NCBI GenBank assembly: GCA_902555665.1
Contig: CACDTF010000005.1
Location: forward strand, 1 to 60,471
Direction: 5' to 3'
Origin: an uncultured Pelagibacteraceae bacterium
Lineage (GTDB): Bacteria; Pseudomonadota; Alphaproteobacteria; Pelagibacterales; Pelagibacteraceae
Length of the DNA stretch: 60,471 nt
Below, piece after piece: positions 15,778 to 24,271 of this stretch. The notes under the pieces are model-generated. The model saw nothing but the letters and a program-made list of their open reading frames with translations. It made no database searches and was not told where the DNA came from. Every line of letters starts with the position of its first letter. Positions within the stretch are counted from its first letter, which is position 1. The position numbers and the translations under genes were made by a program.

Positions 15778-16794
15778 TTACATGATACCGTTAGCTTTCA
15801 TATAAGCTTTGTGTATCTCAATAAGTGCTGCAGCTTCTGGAGATTTAGTCTTCCATTCTTCCCAAGCAGCTAGAGCAGCTTGTCTGAATTTAAGTCTGTC
15901 TTCTCTAGACCAGTCATGAAGAGTAACGCCCATTTCATTTAAAGCTTTAACAGCTTCTGCGTTTTTTCTCTCAACTAAGCTAGTGATAGTTCTTCCAGCA
16001 ATTTCAATACCTGCTTTCATTGCACCTTTTTCATGAGGCTTTAACTTGTTCCATACTTTTGTGTTACAAGCTAAGTGGTCAGCTGGCATAGAGTGGAAAC
16101 CTGGGTATGTAGCGTATTTATTTTGCTCATAGTGTCCACCTGCATAGTTAGTAGCTAAAGATGAATAGTCAGCACCATCAATTAGACCAGTTTGTAAAGC
16201 AGTTGGAACTTCACCAAAGTCCATTACGATTGGCTTAGCACCTAATGCTGTAAAGATCATACTTTCCATTCCTGGAGGTGATCTAAATTTAAAGTCTTTT
16301 AATGAAGCAACATCTGGAATTGGTCTGCTAGATATTAAAGACTCGTGTCCTGGTATCCACCAACCAATTAATGTCATTCCATATTTGTTGTAAAGTGCAT
16401 CAACAGCATCTTGAGCCCCTGGGAAATTCAAGAATTCATATTGTTGATATGGGTTATCGTATCCACCCATTACATCACCTGCGAATTGGAATGCTGCATT
16501 TTTACCTGTTTGGTAACCTGCACCAGTCATATCACAATCAATAATTCCAGTTTGTGCAGAGTTAAATACCTCAGCAGATTTACCTGTTACTGATGATGAG
16601 TAGAACATTTCTACTTTTAAGCTTCCGCCAGAAAACATTTCAACGTTTTTAGCGAATTGAGCAGCAACTTCACCATTTGGTGAACTAGCTGTAAAGTGTG
16701 TTTCAATCTTTAAAGTCTTTGCATTTGCAGAGCCAAATAAAGCAACTGAAACAACAGCTACAGCTGCTATAGTTTTAGATATAAGTTTAAACAT
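15778..16794 (-). CDS. dctP: TRAP transporter substrate-binding protein DctP
   Basis: A 338-residue periplasmic protein with a clear Sec signal peptide (about residues 1-25, ending SANA). It contains the DctP family pattern, including the central SPPGMESMIFTALGAKPIVMDFGEVPTALQTGLIDGAD block with the Arg that binds the substrate carboxylate. It captures an organic or sugar acid for the DctQM permease encoded downstream. A GAGAGGAAG ribosome site lies at good spacing upstream of the start. Codon use and composition (more G+C than its neighbours) are those of a highly expressed gene. Confidence 0.92.
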   Translation of the reverse strand: MFKLISKTIAAVAVVSVALFGSANAKTLKIETHFTASSPNGEVAAQFAKNVEMFSGGSLKVEMFYSSSVTGKSAEVFNSAQTGIIDCDMTGAGYQTGKNAAFQFAGDVMGGYDNPYQQYEFLNFPGAQDAVDALYNKYGMTLIGWWIPGHESLISSRPIPDVASLKDFKFRSPPGMESMIFTALGAKPIVMDFGEVPTALQTGLIDGADYSSLATNYAGGHYEQNKYATYPGFHSMPADHLACNTKVWNKLKPHEKGAMKAGIEIAGRTITSLVERKNAEAVKALNEMGVTLHDWSREDRLKFRQAALAAWEEWKTKSPEAAALIEIHKAYMKANGIM

Positions 16795-16902
16795 TATCTT
16801 CCTCTCGTTTATGTTTTTTTTGAAAGTTAACCATAAATGATTTTTGAGATCAATAATTTCGTTTAACTTTTATATATAGAAATTATATATATTTATTGAA
16901 CT

Positions 16903-16919
16903 AACAACTTATAGTTGTT
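16903..16919. repeat. AACAAC/GTTGTT inverted repeat in the dctP leader region
   Basis: A perfect 6-bp inverted repeat with a 5-base spacer immediately follows the stop of the 2-hydroxyacid dehydrogenase and precedes dctP in a 125-base A+T-rich gap. No U-run follows on either strand, so it may be an operator for the dctP promoter or a weak 3' end. A TATAAT-like -10 on the minus strand lies at 16882-16887, with no convincing -35. Confidence 0.35.
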
Positions 16920-17888
16920 CTAAACTACTTCTGAAATAAGAGGTTTTTTATTGAAATAACAATAAATATTATCCACTGCCATCATACTCATTGCCAATCT
17001 AGTCTCATGAGTCGCACTACCGATATGAGGTAGAACAAAACAGTTATCTAATTTTAAATATCTTTTATCTAAATTTGGTTCATTATTGAAAACATCTAAT
17101 CCTGCTGCATAAATTTTTTTATTTTCTAATGCATCTATCAATGCATCATCATCAATAGTTGATCCTCTTGAAGTATTAATAACTACAGCATGCTTTGGTA
17201 ACAAACTTATTGTTGATGAATTAAGAATATGTTTAGTCTCAGCTGTTGCAGGTGTGTGGATACTTAAAAAATCACACTCTGGTAACATTGTCTTTATATC
17301 AGAATAATACTTTGCACCATCTTCTAGATCATCAGAAAGTTTGTTTCTATTATAATAAATAATCTTCATACCAAATGCCCTAGCAGATTTTGCTGCTATT
17401 CTTCCAATGCGACCCATTCCAATGATACCTAAAGTTTTACCTGTAACAGAATTTCCAATCATAAATTTAGTTAAATCGGGTTTTTGATTTTTCCAGTTAT
17501 CAGTTCTCACTAGATTGTAAGCTTCACCAATTCTTCTAGATGCAGCTAATATCAAAAGTATTGTAGTTTCCGCAACAGCCTCATTTAACACATTAGGAGT
17601 ATTTGTTACCTTAATTTTTTTTTCTTCGGCAGATTTAATTGAAATATTATCATAGCCAACACCAACCTGAGCTATAATTTTTAATTTGCCATTTAAATTA
17701 TTAAAAAAATTTTCTCTAATTTTATCAAAACCTGTTGAAATCATTCCGTCATAATCATTAACAATTTTTATTAATTCGCTTTCTGGAATAGGCTTGTCTT
17801 TTGGATTAAGGGTTACTTCAAATTCTTTTTGAAGTTTTTCTTCTGCTAAATCTGAGATTTTTCTAGAAACTAATATTTTTGGCTTCAT
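16920..17888 (-). CDS. D-2-hydroxyacid dehydrogenase (glyoxylate/hydroxypyruvate reductase-like)
   Basis: A 322-residue NAD(P)-dependent dehydrogenase. The nucleotide loop GIIGMGRIGRIAAKSARAFG, the catalytic Arg in INTSRGSTIDDDALIDAL, the Glu in NNEPN and the His in LPHIGSATHETR are all in place. Relatives (GhrB type) interconvert glyoxylate/glycolate, hydroxypyruvate/glycerate or 2-ketogluconate/gluconate. It starts one base after the dehydratase stop, which suggests it acts on a keto acid from the same pathway. Confidence 0.9.
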   Translation of the reverse strand: MKPKILVSRKISDLAEEKLQKEFEVTLNPKDKPIPESELIKIVNDYDGMISTGFDKIRENFFNNLNGKLKIIAQVGVGYDNISIKSAEEKKIKVTNTPNVLNEAVAETTILLILAASRRIGEAYNLVRTDNWKNQKPDLTKFMIGNSVTGKTLGIIGMGRIGRIAAKSARAFGMKIIYYNRNKLSDDLEDGAKYYSDIKTMLPECDFLSIHTPATAETKHILNSSTISLLPKHAVVINTSRGSTIDDDALIDALENKKIYAAGLDVFNNEPNLDKRYLKLDNCFVLPHIGSATHETRLAMSMMAVDNIYCYFNKKPLISEVV

Positions 17889-17889
17889 A

Positions 17890-19674
17890 TTAGTGAGAAT
17901 CTCTTGGTAAACCTTTTGTATTAGATACGTCTAAATATTTACCTCGAGAATTAATGCATGCACCATCATCCAATTGACCAACAGTGTTTCTAAATATTTC
18001 CTGCCAAGGTGTTTGATTATTTGGTTTAAATACTTTTTTATTTTTTCTTCGTTTTTTAAACTCAGCTTGAGAAATCAATAAATCAACTCTTCTTTTATTT
18101 AAGTCTATTTTTATTTTGTCGTAAGTTTTAACAATTCCAAGATCTCCACCTACTGCTGACTCTGGTGAAACATGTAAAATTGATGGACTTTCTGATGTTC
18201 CACTTTGTCTTCCATCACCCAAAGTTGGTAGATGTCTTATTCCTTTTTTTAATAATCTATCTGGTGGTTGCATGTTAACCACTTCAGCTGATCCAGGATA
18301 CCCAACAGGTCCGCAACCTCTAATAATTAATAGAGAGTTTTCATCTATCTTTAACTTCTTATCATTAAGTCTTTTATGATAATCCTCAGGACCTTCGAAA
18401 ACTATAGCTTTACATTCAAAAACATTTGGGTGTTTAGGGTTTGATAAATATTGATCTCTAAATTCTTTACTAATTACAGATGTTTTCATGATAGCAGATG
18501 AGAAAAAGTTACTTTTCATAACTAAAAAACCAGCCTTTTCAGTCAATGCATTCTTAAATGTTTTAATTACTTTGTTATCTACATCAACTTTCTTTCTTAA
18601 ATTTTCTCCTACAGTTTTTCCTGTAACTGTCTTTATTTTTGTATGAATTTTTTTGTTTTTAATTAATTCTTTCATTACCGCAGGTATTGCTCCAGCTCTA
18701 TGAAAACTTTCCATTAAGTATTCTCCTGCAGGTTGGCAATTCACCAATAAAGGAATGTTGTGCCCGAGTTTTTGCCAATCAGAAAGATCAAATTTAATTC
18801 CCATATGTTTTGCAATAGCACTTAGATGGGCAGTGCAGTTACTTGATCCACCAATAGCACTTGCAACTACTACTGCGTTTTCAAAAGCTTTACGTGTCAT
18901 AATTTTTGATGGAGTTAAATCTTCATGAACCATTCCAACGATTCTTTTTCCTGTTTCGTAAGAAATTTGTTCTCTTTCTCTATAAGGAGCTGGAATAACA
19001 GCGCCTCCTGGTAAAGACATACCTAACGCTTCAGCAACAGAGTTCATTGAGGAAGCTGTTCCCATTGTATTACAATGACCGGCACTTGGTGCAGAAGATG
19101 CAACCATATCCATAAATTCTTCGTATTTAATTTCTCCTTTAGCTAACATTTTTCTCGCTTCCCAAACTACCATCCCTGAACCAGCTAATTTTCCTTTGTA
19201 AACTCCATCTAACATTGGACCACCTGATAAAACTATTGCAGGAATGTTTACAGTTGCTGCAGCCATCAAAGCTGCTGGAGTAGTTTTATCACATCCTGTT
19301 GTTAGGATAACTCCATCAATTGGATATCCATATAAAACTTCCACTAGCGATAGGTAAGAAAGATTTCTATCCAACATAGCTGTTGGTCTTTTTCCAGTTT
19401 CTTGAATTGGGTGAGTAGGAAATTCCATTGGTATACCGCCTGCTCTTCTAATTCCGTCTTTTATCCTTTTGCTCAAAGACATAAAATGCCTGTTGCATGG
19501 AGAAAGATCACTTCCGGATTGAGCAATTCCTATAATTGGATTTCCAGATTGTAATTCTTTTCTTGTAAGACCATAATTTAAATACCTTTCTAGATATAAG
19601 GCCGTCATGTCAGGGTTTTTTGGATTATTGAACCACTGTTGACTTCTGAAACTCTTTTTTCTTTTTTTAGGCAT
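17890..19674 (-). CDS. IlvD/Edd-family sugar-acid dehydratase
   Basis: A 594-residue member of the dihydroxyacid/6-phosphogluconate dehydratase family. Fe-S cluster Cys are visible in SDLSPCNRHF, TTGCDKTTPAAL and AGHCNTMGTASSMN, and the substrate region in GDGRQSGTSESPSILHVSPE. The length and the C-terminal HVSPESAVGGDLG style fit the pentonate/hexonate (arabonate, xylonate, gluconate) branch rather than the branched-chain amino-acid enzyme. It heads the minus-strand operon and is divergent from the UxaA-type dehydratase at 19721, with only 46 bases between starts. Confidence 0.88.
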   Translation of the reverse strand: MPKKRKKSFRSQQWFNNPKNPDMTALYLERYLNYGLTRKELQSGNPIIGIAQSGSDLSPCNRHFMSLSKRIKDGIRRAGGIPMEFPTHPIQETGKRPTAMLDRNLSYLSLVEVLYGYPIDGVILTTGCDKTTPAALMAAATVNIPAIVLSGGPMLDGVYKGKLAGSGMVVWEARKMLAKGEIKYEEFMDMVASSAPSAGHCNTMGTASSMNSVAEALGMSLPGGAVIPAPYREREQISYETGKRIVGMVHEDLTPSKIMTRKAFENAVVVASAIGGSSNCTAHLSAIAKHMGIKFDLSDWQKLGHNIPLLVNCQPAGEYLMESFHRAGAIPAVMKELIKNKKIHTKIKTVTGKTVGENLRKKVDVDNKVIKTFKNALTEKAGFLVMKSNFFSSAIMKTSVISKEFRDQYLSNPKHPNVFECKAIVFEGPEDYHKRLNDKKLKIDENSLLIIRGCGPVGYPGSAEVVNMQPPDRLLKKGIRHLPTLGDGRQSGTSESPSILHVSPESAVGGDLGIVKTYDKIKIDLNKRRVDLLISQAEFKKRRKNKKVFKPNNQTPWQEIFRNTVGQLDDGACINSRGKYLDVSNTKGLPRDSH

Positions 19675-19720
19675 AATTTAAATAATGGTTTGTTTAAGTT
19701 ATTGGTTATATAATAAATTT

Positions 19721-21226
19721 ATGAATAATCTAATAGTTTTAAACAAGAATGACAATGTGGGCGTAAGCCAATTTATTATTCCTGAAAAAACTAAAATTGA
19801 AGGTCATGAGATCAGCACTATCGATCCAATTCCTTTTGGACACAAAGTTTGTTTAAAAACTATAAAAAAAGGCGATCCAATCATAAAATATGATCAAATT
19901 ATTGGATTTGCTTTAGATGATATTAAACCAGGACAACATGTCCATTCACATAATTTAGAATTTAGAGAATTTAAAAGAGATTTTAAAGTTACAAATAAAA
20001 AACATGTAATTGATGAAAAATCAGACACCTTCTTTAACGGAATTTTAAGAGATAATGGACAGGTTGCCACTAGAAATTATATTGGAATTGTAAGTACTGT
20101 AAATTGCTCAGCTACTGTCACTAAAATGATAGTTGAGAAGATAAAATATTCTGACATTTTAAAAGATTATCCAAACATTGATGGTATTGTTCCAATTACT
20201 CACTCAACAGGATGTGGAATGAATACTGAAAGTGAAGGAATGCAAATTTTTCAAAGAACTATAGATGGATTTAAAAATCATCCCAATTTTTCTCATGTAT
20301 TTGTTATTGGTTTAGGATGTGAATGTGCGCAAGTCAGTTTATTTGATGAGTCTTTAAAGAAACATAACCGTATTCATTTTCTAACAATCCAAGATGAAGG
20401 TGGAACAAAAAAAATAGTCGAAAAAGTGTTATCTCAAATTAAAAATTTGCTTTCAGAAGCTAATAATATTGAAAGATCTTCACAACCAGTAAGTCATCTA
20501 ACTTTAGCTCTTCAATGTGGTGGGTCGGATGGATATTCAGGTATAACAGCAAATCCTGCATTGGGAGTTGCAGCAGATCTTTTGGTTAAAAAAGGTGGAA
20601 GTTCAATTTTATCAGAAACTCCAGAGATTTACGGAGCTGAACATTTATTAATTAATAGAGCGAGCTCACAAGAGACTGCTGATAAGCTGATAAAAAGAAT
20701 TGAATGGTGGAAACATTATACTTCAATTAATAACAGTTCTATGGATAACAATCCTGCGCCAGGAAATAAAAAAGGTGGTCTTACAACTATCTTAGAGAAA
20801 TCCCTAGGTGCTGTTGCAAAAGGAGGAAATTCTATCCTTCAAGATGTATTGCACTATGCGGAACCTCTAAAAAATAAAGGTTTTAATTTTATGGACTCTC
20901 CAGGTTATGATCCGGTATCAGTTACGGGTCAAGTTGCATCAGGTGCTAATGTAATTTGTTTTACGACAGGACGTGGATCTTGTTTTGGCTGTAAACCAGT
21001 TCCAAGTTTAAAACTTTCTACAAACTCAGCAATGTTTGAAAGAATGTCTGAAGACATGGATATTAACTGTGGGACAATTGCTGAAGGAAATGAAAAAGTT
21101 GAAGAAGTTGGTCAAAAAATATTTGAATTAGTTGTAAATACTGCTTCAGGAAATAAATCAAAAAGTGAAATCAACGGCTACGGTGACGAGGAGTTTAATC
21201 CTTGGCAAGTTGGCGTTGTAATGTAA
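19721..21226 (+). CDS. UxaA-family altronate/galactarate dehydratase
   Basis: A 501-residue protein with the full UxaA layout: an N-terminal SAF domain (about residues 1-90, with HKVCLKTIKKGDPIIKYDQIIGFA), then the dehydratase domain with THSTGCGMNTE, LGCECAQVS, LALQCGGSDGYSGITANP and FTTGRGSCFGCKP, which supply Fe-binding Cys. An ATG 36 bases upstream in frame would add a hydrophobic 12-residue extension that does not match the family, so I chose the start at 19721 (MNNLIVLNKNDN). It dehydrates a hexaric or hexonic acid. It is first in a plus-strand three-gene run with a DMT exporter and a HIBADH-like enzyme. Confidence 0.88.
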   Translation: MNNLIVLNKNDNVGVSQFIIPEKTKIEGHEISTIDPIPFGHKVCLKTIKKGDPIIKYDQIIGFALDDIKPGQHVHSHNLEFREFKRDFKVTNKKHVIDEKSDTFFNGILRDNGQVATRNYIGIVSTVNCSATVTKMIVEKIKYSDILKDYPNIDGIVPITHSTGCGMNTESEGMQIFQRTIDGFKNHPNFSHVFVIGLGCECAQVSLFDESLKKHNRIHFLTIQDEGGTKKIVEKVLSQIKNLLSEANNIERSSQPVSHLTLALQCGGSDGYSGITANPALGVAADLLVKKGGSSILSETPEIYGAEHLLINRASSQETADKLIKRIEWWKHYTSINNSSMDNNPAPGNKKGGLTTILEKSLGAVAKGGNSILQDVLHYAEPLKNKGFNFMDSPGYDPVSVTGQVASGANVICFTTGRGSCFGCKPVPSLKLSTNSAMFERMSEDMDINCGTIAEGNEKVEEVGQKIFELVVNTASGNKSKSEINGYGDEEFNPWQVGVVM

Positions 21227-21238
21227 TTTATATTTCCT

Positions 21239-22108
21239 GTGCCTCAACAAACATCCTTGATTAATGTAATTTTATTAGCTGCTGGTGGTTTTTTCATGTT
21301 CGTTTGTATGGACTCAATGGCAAAATACCTTGGGACAGTTATGCCAATTACCCAAGCAATTTGGGGAAGATTTTTCTTCCACTTAATTTCTTTAATTATA
21401 TTTTTTTTAATTTTTAAACCAAAAGTCAATTTAAAAAAAAATTTTAAAGTTCAAATAATAAGATCAACTTTAATGGTAACCGCTACTTCATTTATGTTTT
21501 ATTCTTTACAAAAATTTGACTTGGTAGATATTTATGTTGTTTTCTTCACAGCTCCATTAATTGTTTCATTACTTTCAGCATACTTTTTAAAAGATATATT
21601 AACACCCAAGGGTATAATTTTGATGCTGCTAAGCTTTGGATCCATTATTTACTCATTAGGACCAAGTATGAGAATATTTAGTGTTGATTTAATTTTCCCA
21701 ATAGTTCCACCAATTTGCTGGGCTTTATATCAATTTTTTACTAAACTTGTATCAGGTGATAACGATCCTTTTGCTGCAATTTTTTATACTTCTATTTTGG
21801 GTGCAATTATTTTTAGTGTATTTATATTTTTTAATTGGGTTCCATTAGAAAAAAACATCTTCTGGCTATATCTAATACTACTTGGTGCGGCAGGTTTTGT
21901 AAGTCATTCTTTGATTATCTATGCAATTCAGCTTTCTAATTTATCTTTTGTTACGAATTTTCAATATTCACAACTTGTTTGGTCAACAATTATAAATTTT
22001 TTAATTTTTGGTGTACCATTTGATTATAATAAAATTGTTGGTGTAATAGGAATTATAGTTTTTGGCATAATGTTTATTCGAACCGAGGGAGCTAAAAAAA
22101 TTAATTGA
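21239..22108 (+). CDS. EamA/DMT-superfamily transporter
   Basis: A 289-residue membrane protein with ten predicted helices and two EamA repeats (first about residues 8-135, second 145-285). Short positively charged loops such as LKKNFKVQIIRS and the Trp-Ala-Leu-Tyr-Gln repeat motif are typical. It starts with GTG 12 bases after the dehydratase stop. Substrates of this family range from metabolites to amino acids; here uptake or efflux of a pathway intermediate is possible but not shown. Confidence 0.87.
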   Translation: MPQQTSLINVILLAAGGFFMFVCMDSMAKYLGTVMPITQAIWGRFFFHLISLIIFFLIFKPKVNLKKNFKVQIIRSTLMVTATSFMFYSLQKFDLVDIYVVFFTAPLIVSLLSAYFLKDILTPKGIILMLLSFGSIIYSLGPSMRIFSVDLIFPIVPPICWALYQFFTKLVSGDNDPFAAIFYTSILGAIIFSVFIFFNWVPLEKNIFWLYLILLGAAGFVSHSLIIYAIQLSNLSFVTNFQYSQLVWSTIINFLIFGVPFDYNKIVGVIGIIVFGIMFIRTEGAKKIN

Positions 22109-22118
22109 TGAGATAATT

Positions 22119-22976
22119 ATGAGAAATATTGGATTTATTGGTGTTGGTTACATGGGCTACGGAATAGCTAAAAATATTTTAAAACATAAAAATAAGCTTT
22201 TTGTCATTGCTAATAAAAATAGAAAACCAATTGAGAAAATTGTTAGCGAAGGAGCAGAAGAAGTAAAATCTTTTGAGGATTTTTCTAGTAAAAATTTAGA
22301 TGCGATGTTTATGTGTGTTACCAATACTCCAGTAGCAAAATTAATTTCTAAAAAAATATCTGATATTTTAGAAAGTAAAACTTTAATTATTGATATCACT
22401 ACTCATAATAAAACAGGATCAATGGAAACAGAGGAAATATTCAAAGCAAAAAATATTAATTATGTTGAATGTCCCGTAATGGGAGGACCAGTTCAAGCAG
22501 AGGAAGGTATACTAGGAGGTATTGTTGGAGCGTCAGATAAAAATTTTAAAATCGCTGAACCATACTTTAATTTTTTCTGTAAAGAATATTTTCACTTTGG
22601 ACCTGTTGGAATGGGAGCAAAATCTAAGCTTTTAAATAATTTTTTATCTCTTGGAAATGCTGCATTAGTTAATCATTTAGCTAAAAGTGCTAAAGAAATG
22701 GGTTTAGATTTAAAAAAAGTATTTGATGTTGCAAAACTTGGTTCTGGAAATTCTGCAGCACTTAATAGAGTTTTTGATAATCTGTTAAAAGGTGATTTTA
22801 CTGGATTTAAATTTACGGCAAGTAATTCCGTAAAAGATTTAACTTATATTCAAGACTTATTAAAAGATTTTCCTGAAGCTGAAAAAGTTGCTGAAGTAAA
22901 TAAAAATTATTTTCAAAAAGCTGTTGATGATGGTTACGGTGAAAACTTTATTAGTGAATTAATAAATAAAAAATAA
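22119..22976 (+). CDS. second 3-hydroxyisobutyrate-dehydrogenase-like oxidoreductase
   Basis: A 285-residue beta-hydroxyacid dehydrogenase. It has the loop IGFIGVGYMGYGIA, the signature ECPVMGGPVQAEEG, and the catalytic Lys in GAKSKLLNNFLSLGN. It is clearly diverged from the paralogue at 12968, so a different hydroxyacid substrate is likely. It ends the plus-strand sugar-acid run. The 284 bases that follow hold no obvious larger gene, only the candidate small RNA described at 23090. Confidence 0.88.
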   Translation: MRNIGFIGVGYMGYGIAKNILKHKNKLFVIANKNRKPIEKIVSEGAEEVKSFEDFSSKNLDAMFMCVTNTPVAKLISKKISDILESKTLIIDITTHNKTGSMETEEIFKAKNINYVECPVMGGPVQAEEGILGGIVGASDKNFKIAEPYFNFFCKEYFHFGPVGMGAKSKLLNNFLSLGNAALVNHLAKSAKEMGLDLKKVFDVAKLGSGNSAALNRVFDNLLKGDFTGFKFTASNSVKDLTYIQDLLKDFPEAEKVAEVNKNYFQKAVDDGYGENFISELINKK

Positions 22977-23089
22977 TTTAAGAAGTAATTTAAGTTACCG
23001 GGAATTTACTAAAGCACTAGGTTGTATTCAATAAATATATTTGTTCAAAATTAAAATAAATTAATTGAAATTGTATAAATTATAATTAC

Positions 23090-23256
23090 CTTTTTTATAG
23101 AAGGAGGTTTATGTTAATACTTTCACCACCTGATACTTAGCTGAACAGCTTTTCATTTAAGAAATATAACGAAAAATAAAATCCTCTCGGATTTAAATGC
23201 CAAAGAGGCGATACAAGGGAGCTCTTTAGGTATACACTTAAAGAGCGAACCCTTTT
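23090..23256 (+). ncRNA. candidate small RNA with internal micro-ORF and terminal hairpin
   Basis: The gap 22977-23260 contains a TATAAT box at 23081-23086, then a purine-rich ribosome site, a nine-codon frame, a 6-bp stem with a TCTC tetraloop at 23079+100 (positions 23179-23194), and a strong terminal hairpin at 23221-23246. That last stem is 11 bp with one G-U and is nested inside AAGGG/CCCTT (23215-23219 with 23250-23254) followed by TTTT. Both flanking genes read away from or into the region, so it is not a leader of either. The transcript limits are inferred, and no known RNA family was recognised. Confidence 0.45.
23111..23140 (+). CDS. nine-codon micro-ORF (MLILSPPDT)
   Basis: ATG to TAG encodes MLILSPPDT. 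It is preceded at ideal distance by AAGGAGG (23101-23107), among the strongest Shine-Dalgarno matches in the window, which argues that ribosomes really start here. The ribosome site (AGGAGGT, 23102-23108) can pair with ACCACCT (23125-23131) inside the frame with a single A-A mismatch. Translation could thus be self-occluding. No peptide family is known to me, and it may be a leader peptide or a decoy. Confidence 0.4.
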   Translation: MLILSPPDT

Positions 23257-23260
23257 AAAA

Positions 23261-23788
23261 CTAATTTACTGATTTTAATATTTCTAGTGGAAGTGGAGCT
23301 TCTGGGTATTTTTTTTGACATAACTTTTCATAGTTTTCACAAAAACTCATGATAGTTTTTTGAACATCTTTTTTATTTTTATTTGAAAGATTAAGTTCTT
23401 TAATTAATTCACTGCAACTTTTTTCTAATTCTTTTATTTGTTTTCCTGAAAAAAATTCTCCTGTTTCTATTTCCCAATAAGTGTCTTCAAGCTCATCATC
23501 AGTTAGATCATTTAATTTTTTTTGTAATAATTTAATAGTCTCGTCCTCTGTTGCCTTATCTCTCATGGGAGAATCCTTAAGTTTTATAAGGCATTTATCT
23601 CTTAATCCATCAATGAAATGAAAATAAGGTTTACCCTCAGAAAAATCTTTAAAATGATTTGTATTAAAATACTTATCTATAGCCTTTTCTGTTGAAACCT
23701 TTTCTTTGCCCTTAATTATAGCAATTTGTACATAAACTTCTTGGCTAATATATTCTTCAATATGATCTTTAACTTTTTGAGGTATCAT
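23261..23788 (-). CDS. hypothetical protein
   Basis: A 175-residue soluble, strongly charged, mainly helical protein with several Lys/Glu-rich stretches and no signal peptide. Four Cys are scattered rather than arranged as metal motifs. I do not recognise a family. It lies 15 bases downstream of the cytochrome c'-like gene on the same strand and probably shares its message; its stop is next to the terminal hairpin of the candidate small RNA on the other strand. Confidence 0.7.
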   Translation of the reverse strand: MIPQKVKDHIEEYISQEVYVQIAIIKGKEKVSTEKAIDKYFNTNHFKDFSEGKPYFHFIDGLRDKCLIKLKDSPMRDKATEDETIKLLQKKLNDLTDDELEDTYWEIETGEFFSGKQIKELEKSCSELIKELNLSNKNKKDVQKTIMSFCENYEKLCQKKYPEAPLPLEILKSVN

Positions 23789-23803
23789 CTTTTATCTTGG
23801 TAA

Positions 23804-24271
23804 CTAATGTTCTTCTCTATACCTACTGTGACAAGCTTTACAATTACTCCACATAAATTGTTTCAAGGTTCCTCTTATATCATCGGCGTCTTCAATTACA
23901 GATGTAAGTTTTATCATATCCTCAGATGCTTTTGTCATTAATGCATTAAAAGCATCTTTTTCTTCCCAAACAGTTGGTAAAGCTTCAGTATCAAATTCAT
24001 CTTCAGTGCTTTCGGGAAATAGATCTATCAAAACTTTATAATTTTCACTCATTTCAATCATTAGTTTTTTTGCTTTTTCAAAATCTCCTTTTGATGAAAA
24101 AGCCTGAACCCTTTTAGCTGTACTATAGTTTTTACTAAACAATGCTTGTCTACTTTTAACAATATCTTCTACTGTTAACTCAGCATTAGAAGATGAGACG
24201 AAAAATACGCTTAAAATTGAGAATAAAATTATTTTAATATATTTTTTTATGTGATTAAATAAATTATGCAT
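23804..24271 (-). CDS. cytochrome c'-like haem protein (cytochrome c556 type)
   Basis: A 155-residue exported protein. A signal peptide at about residues 1-30 (ending SSSNA) is followed by a four-helix-bundle region and a C-terminal haem site Cys144-Lys-Ala-Cys147-His148, the placement typical of cytochromes c'/c556. Such proteins carry electrons or bind NO in the periplasm. The gene is divergent from cytochrome b561, whose ATG overlaps its own ATG; the two are likely functional partners in a periplasm-to-quinone electron path. Confidence 0.87.
   Translation of the reverse strand: MHNLFNHIKKYIKIILFSILSVFFVSSSNAELTVEDIVKSRQALFSKNYSTAKRVQAFSSKGDFEKAKKLMIEMSENYKVLIDLFPESTEDEFDTEALPTVWEEKDAFNALMTKASEDMIKLTSVIEDADDIRGTLKQFMWSNCKACHSRYREEH

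Noticed and set aside
16903-16919. The AACAAC/GTTGTT repeat as an intrinsic terminator
   Set aside because: The stem is A+T-rich and short, and neither strand has a following U-run.
19685-19720. Longer start for the UxaA-type dehydratase
   Set aside because: The extra 12 residues are hydrophobic and unlike the family N-terminus; the ATG at 19721 fits the SAF domain start.
23090-23256. Candidate small RNA as tmRNA, 4.5S RNA or 6S RNA
   Set aside because: No alanine-tRNA-like ends, no tag sequence of tmRNA type, no conserved SRP GGAA loop region and no long 6S duplex can be drawn.
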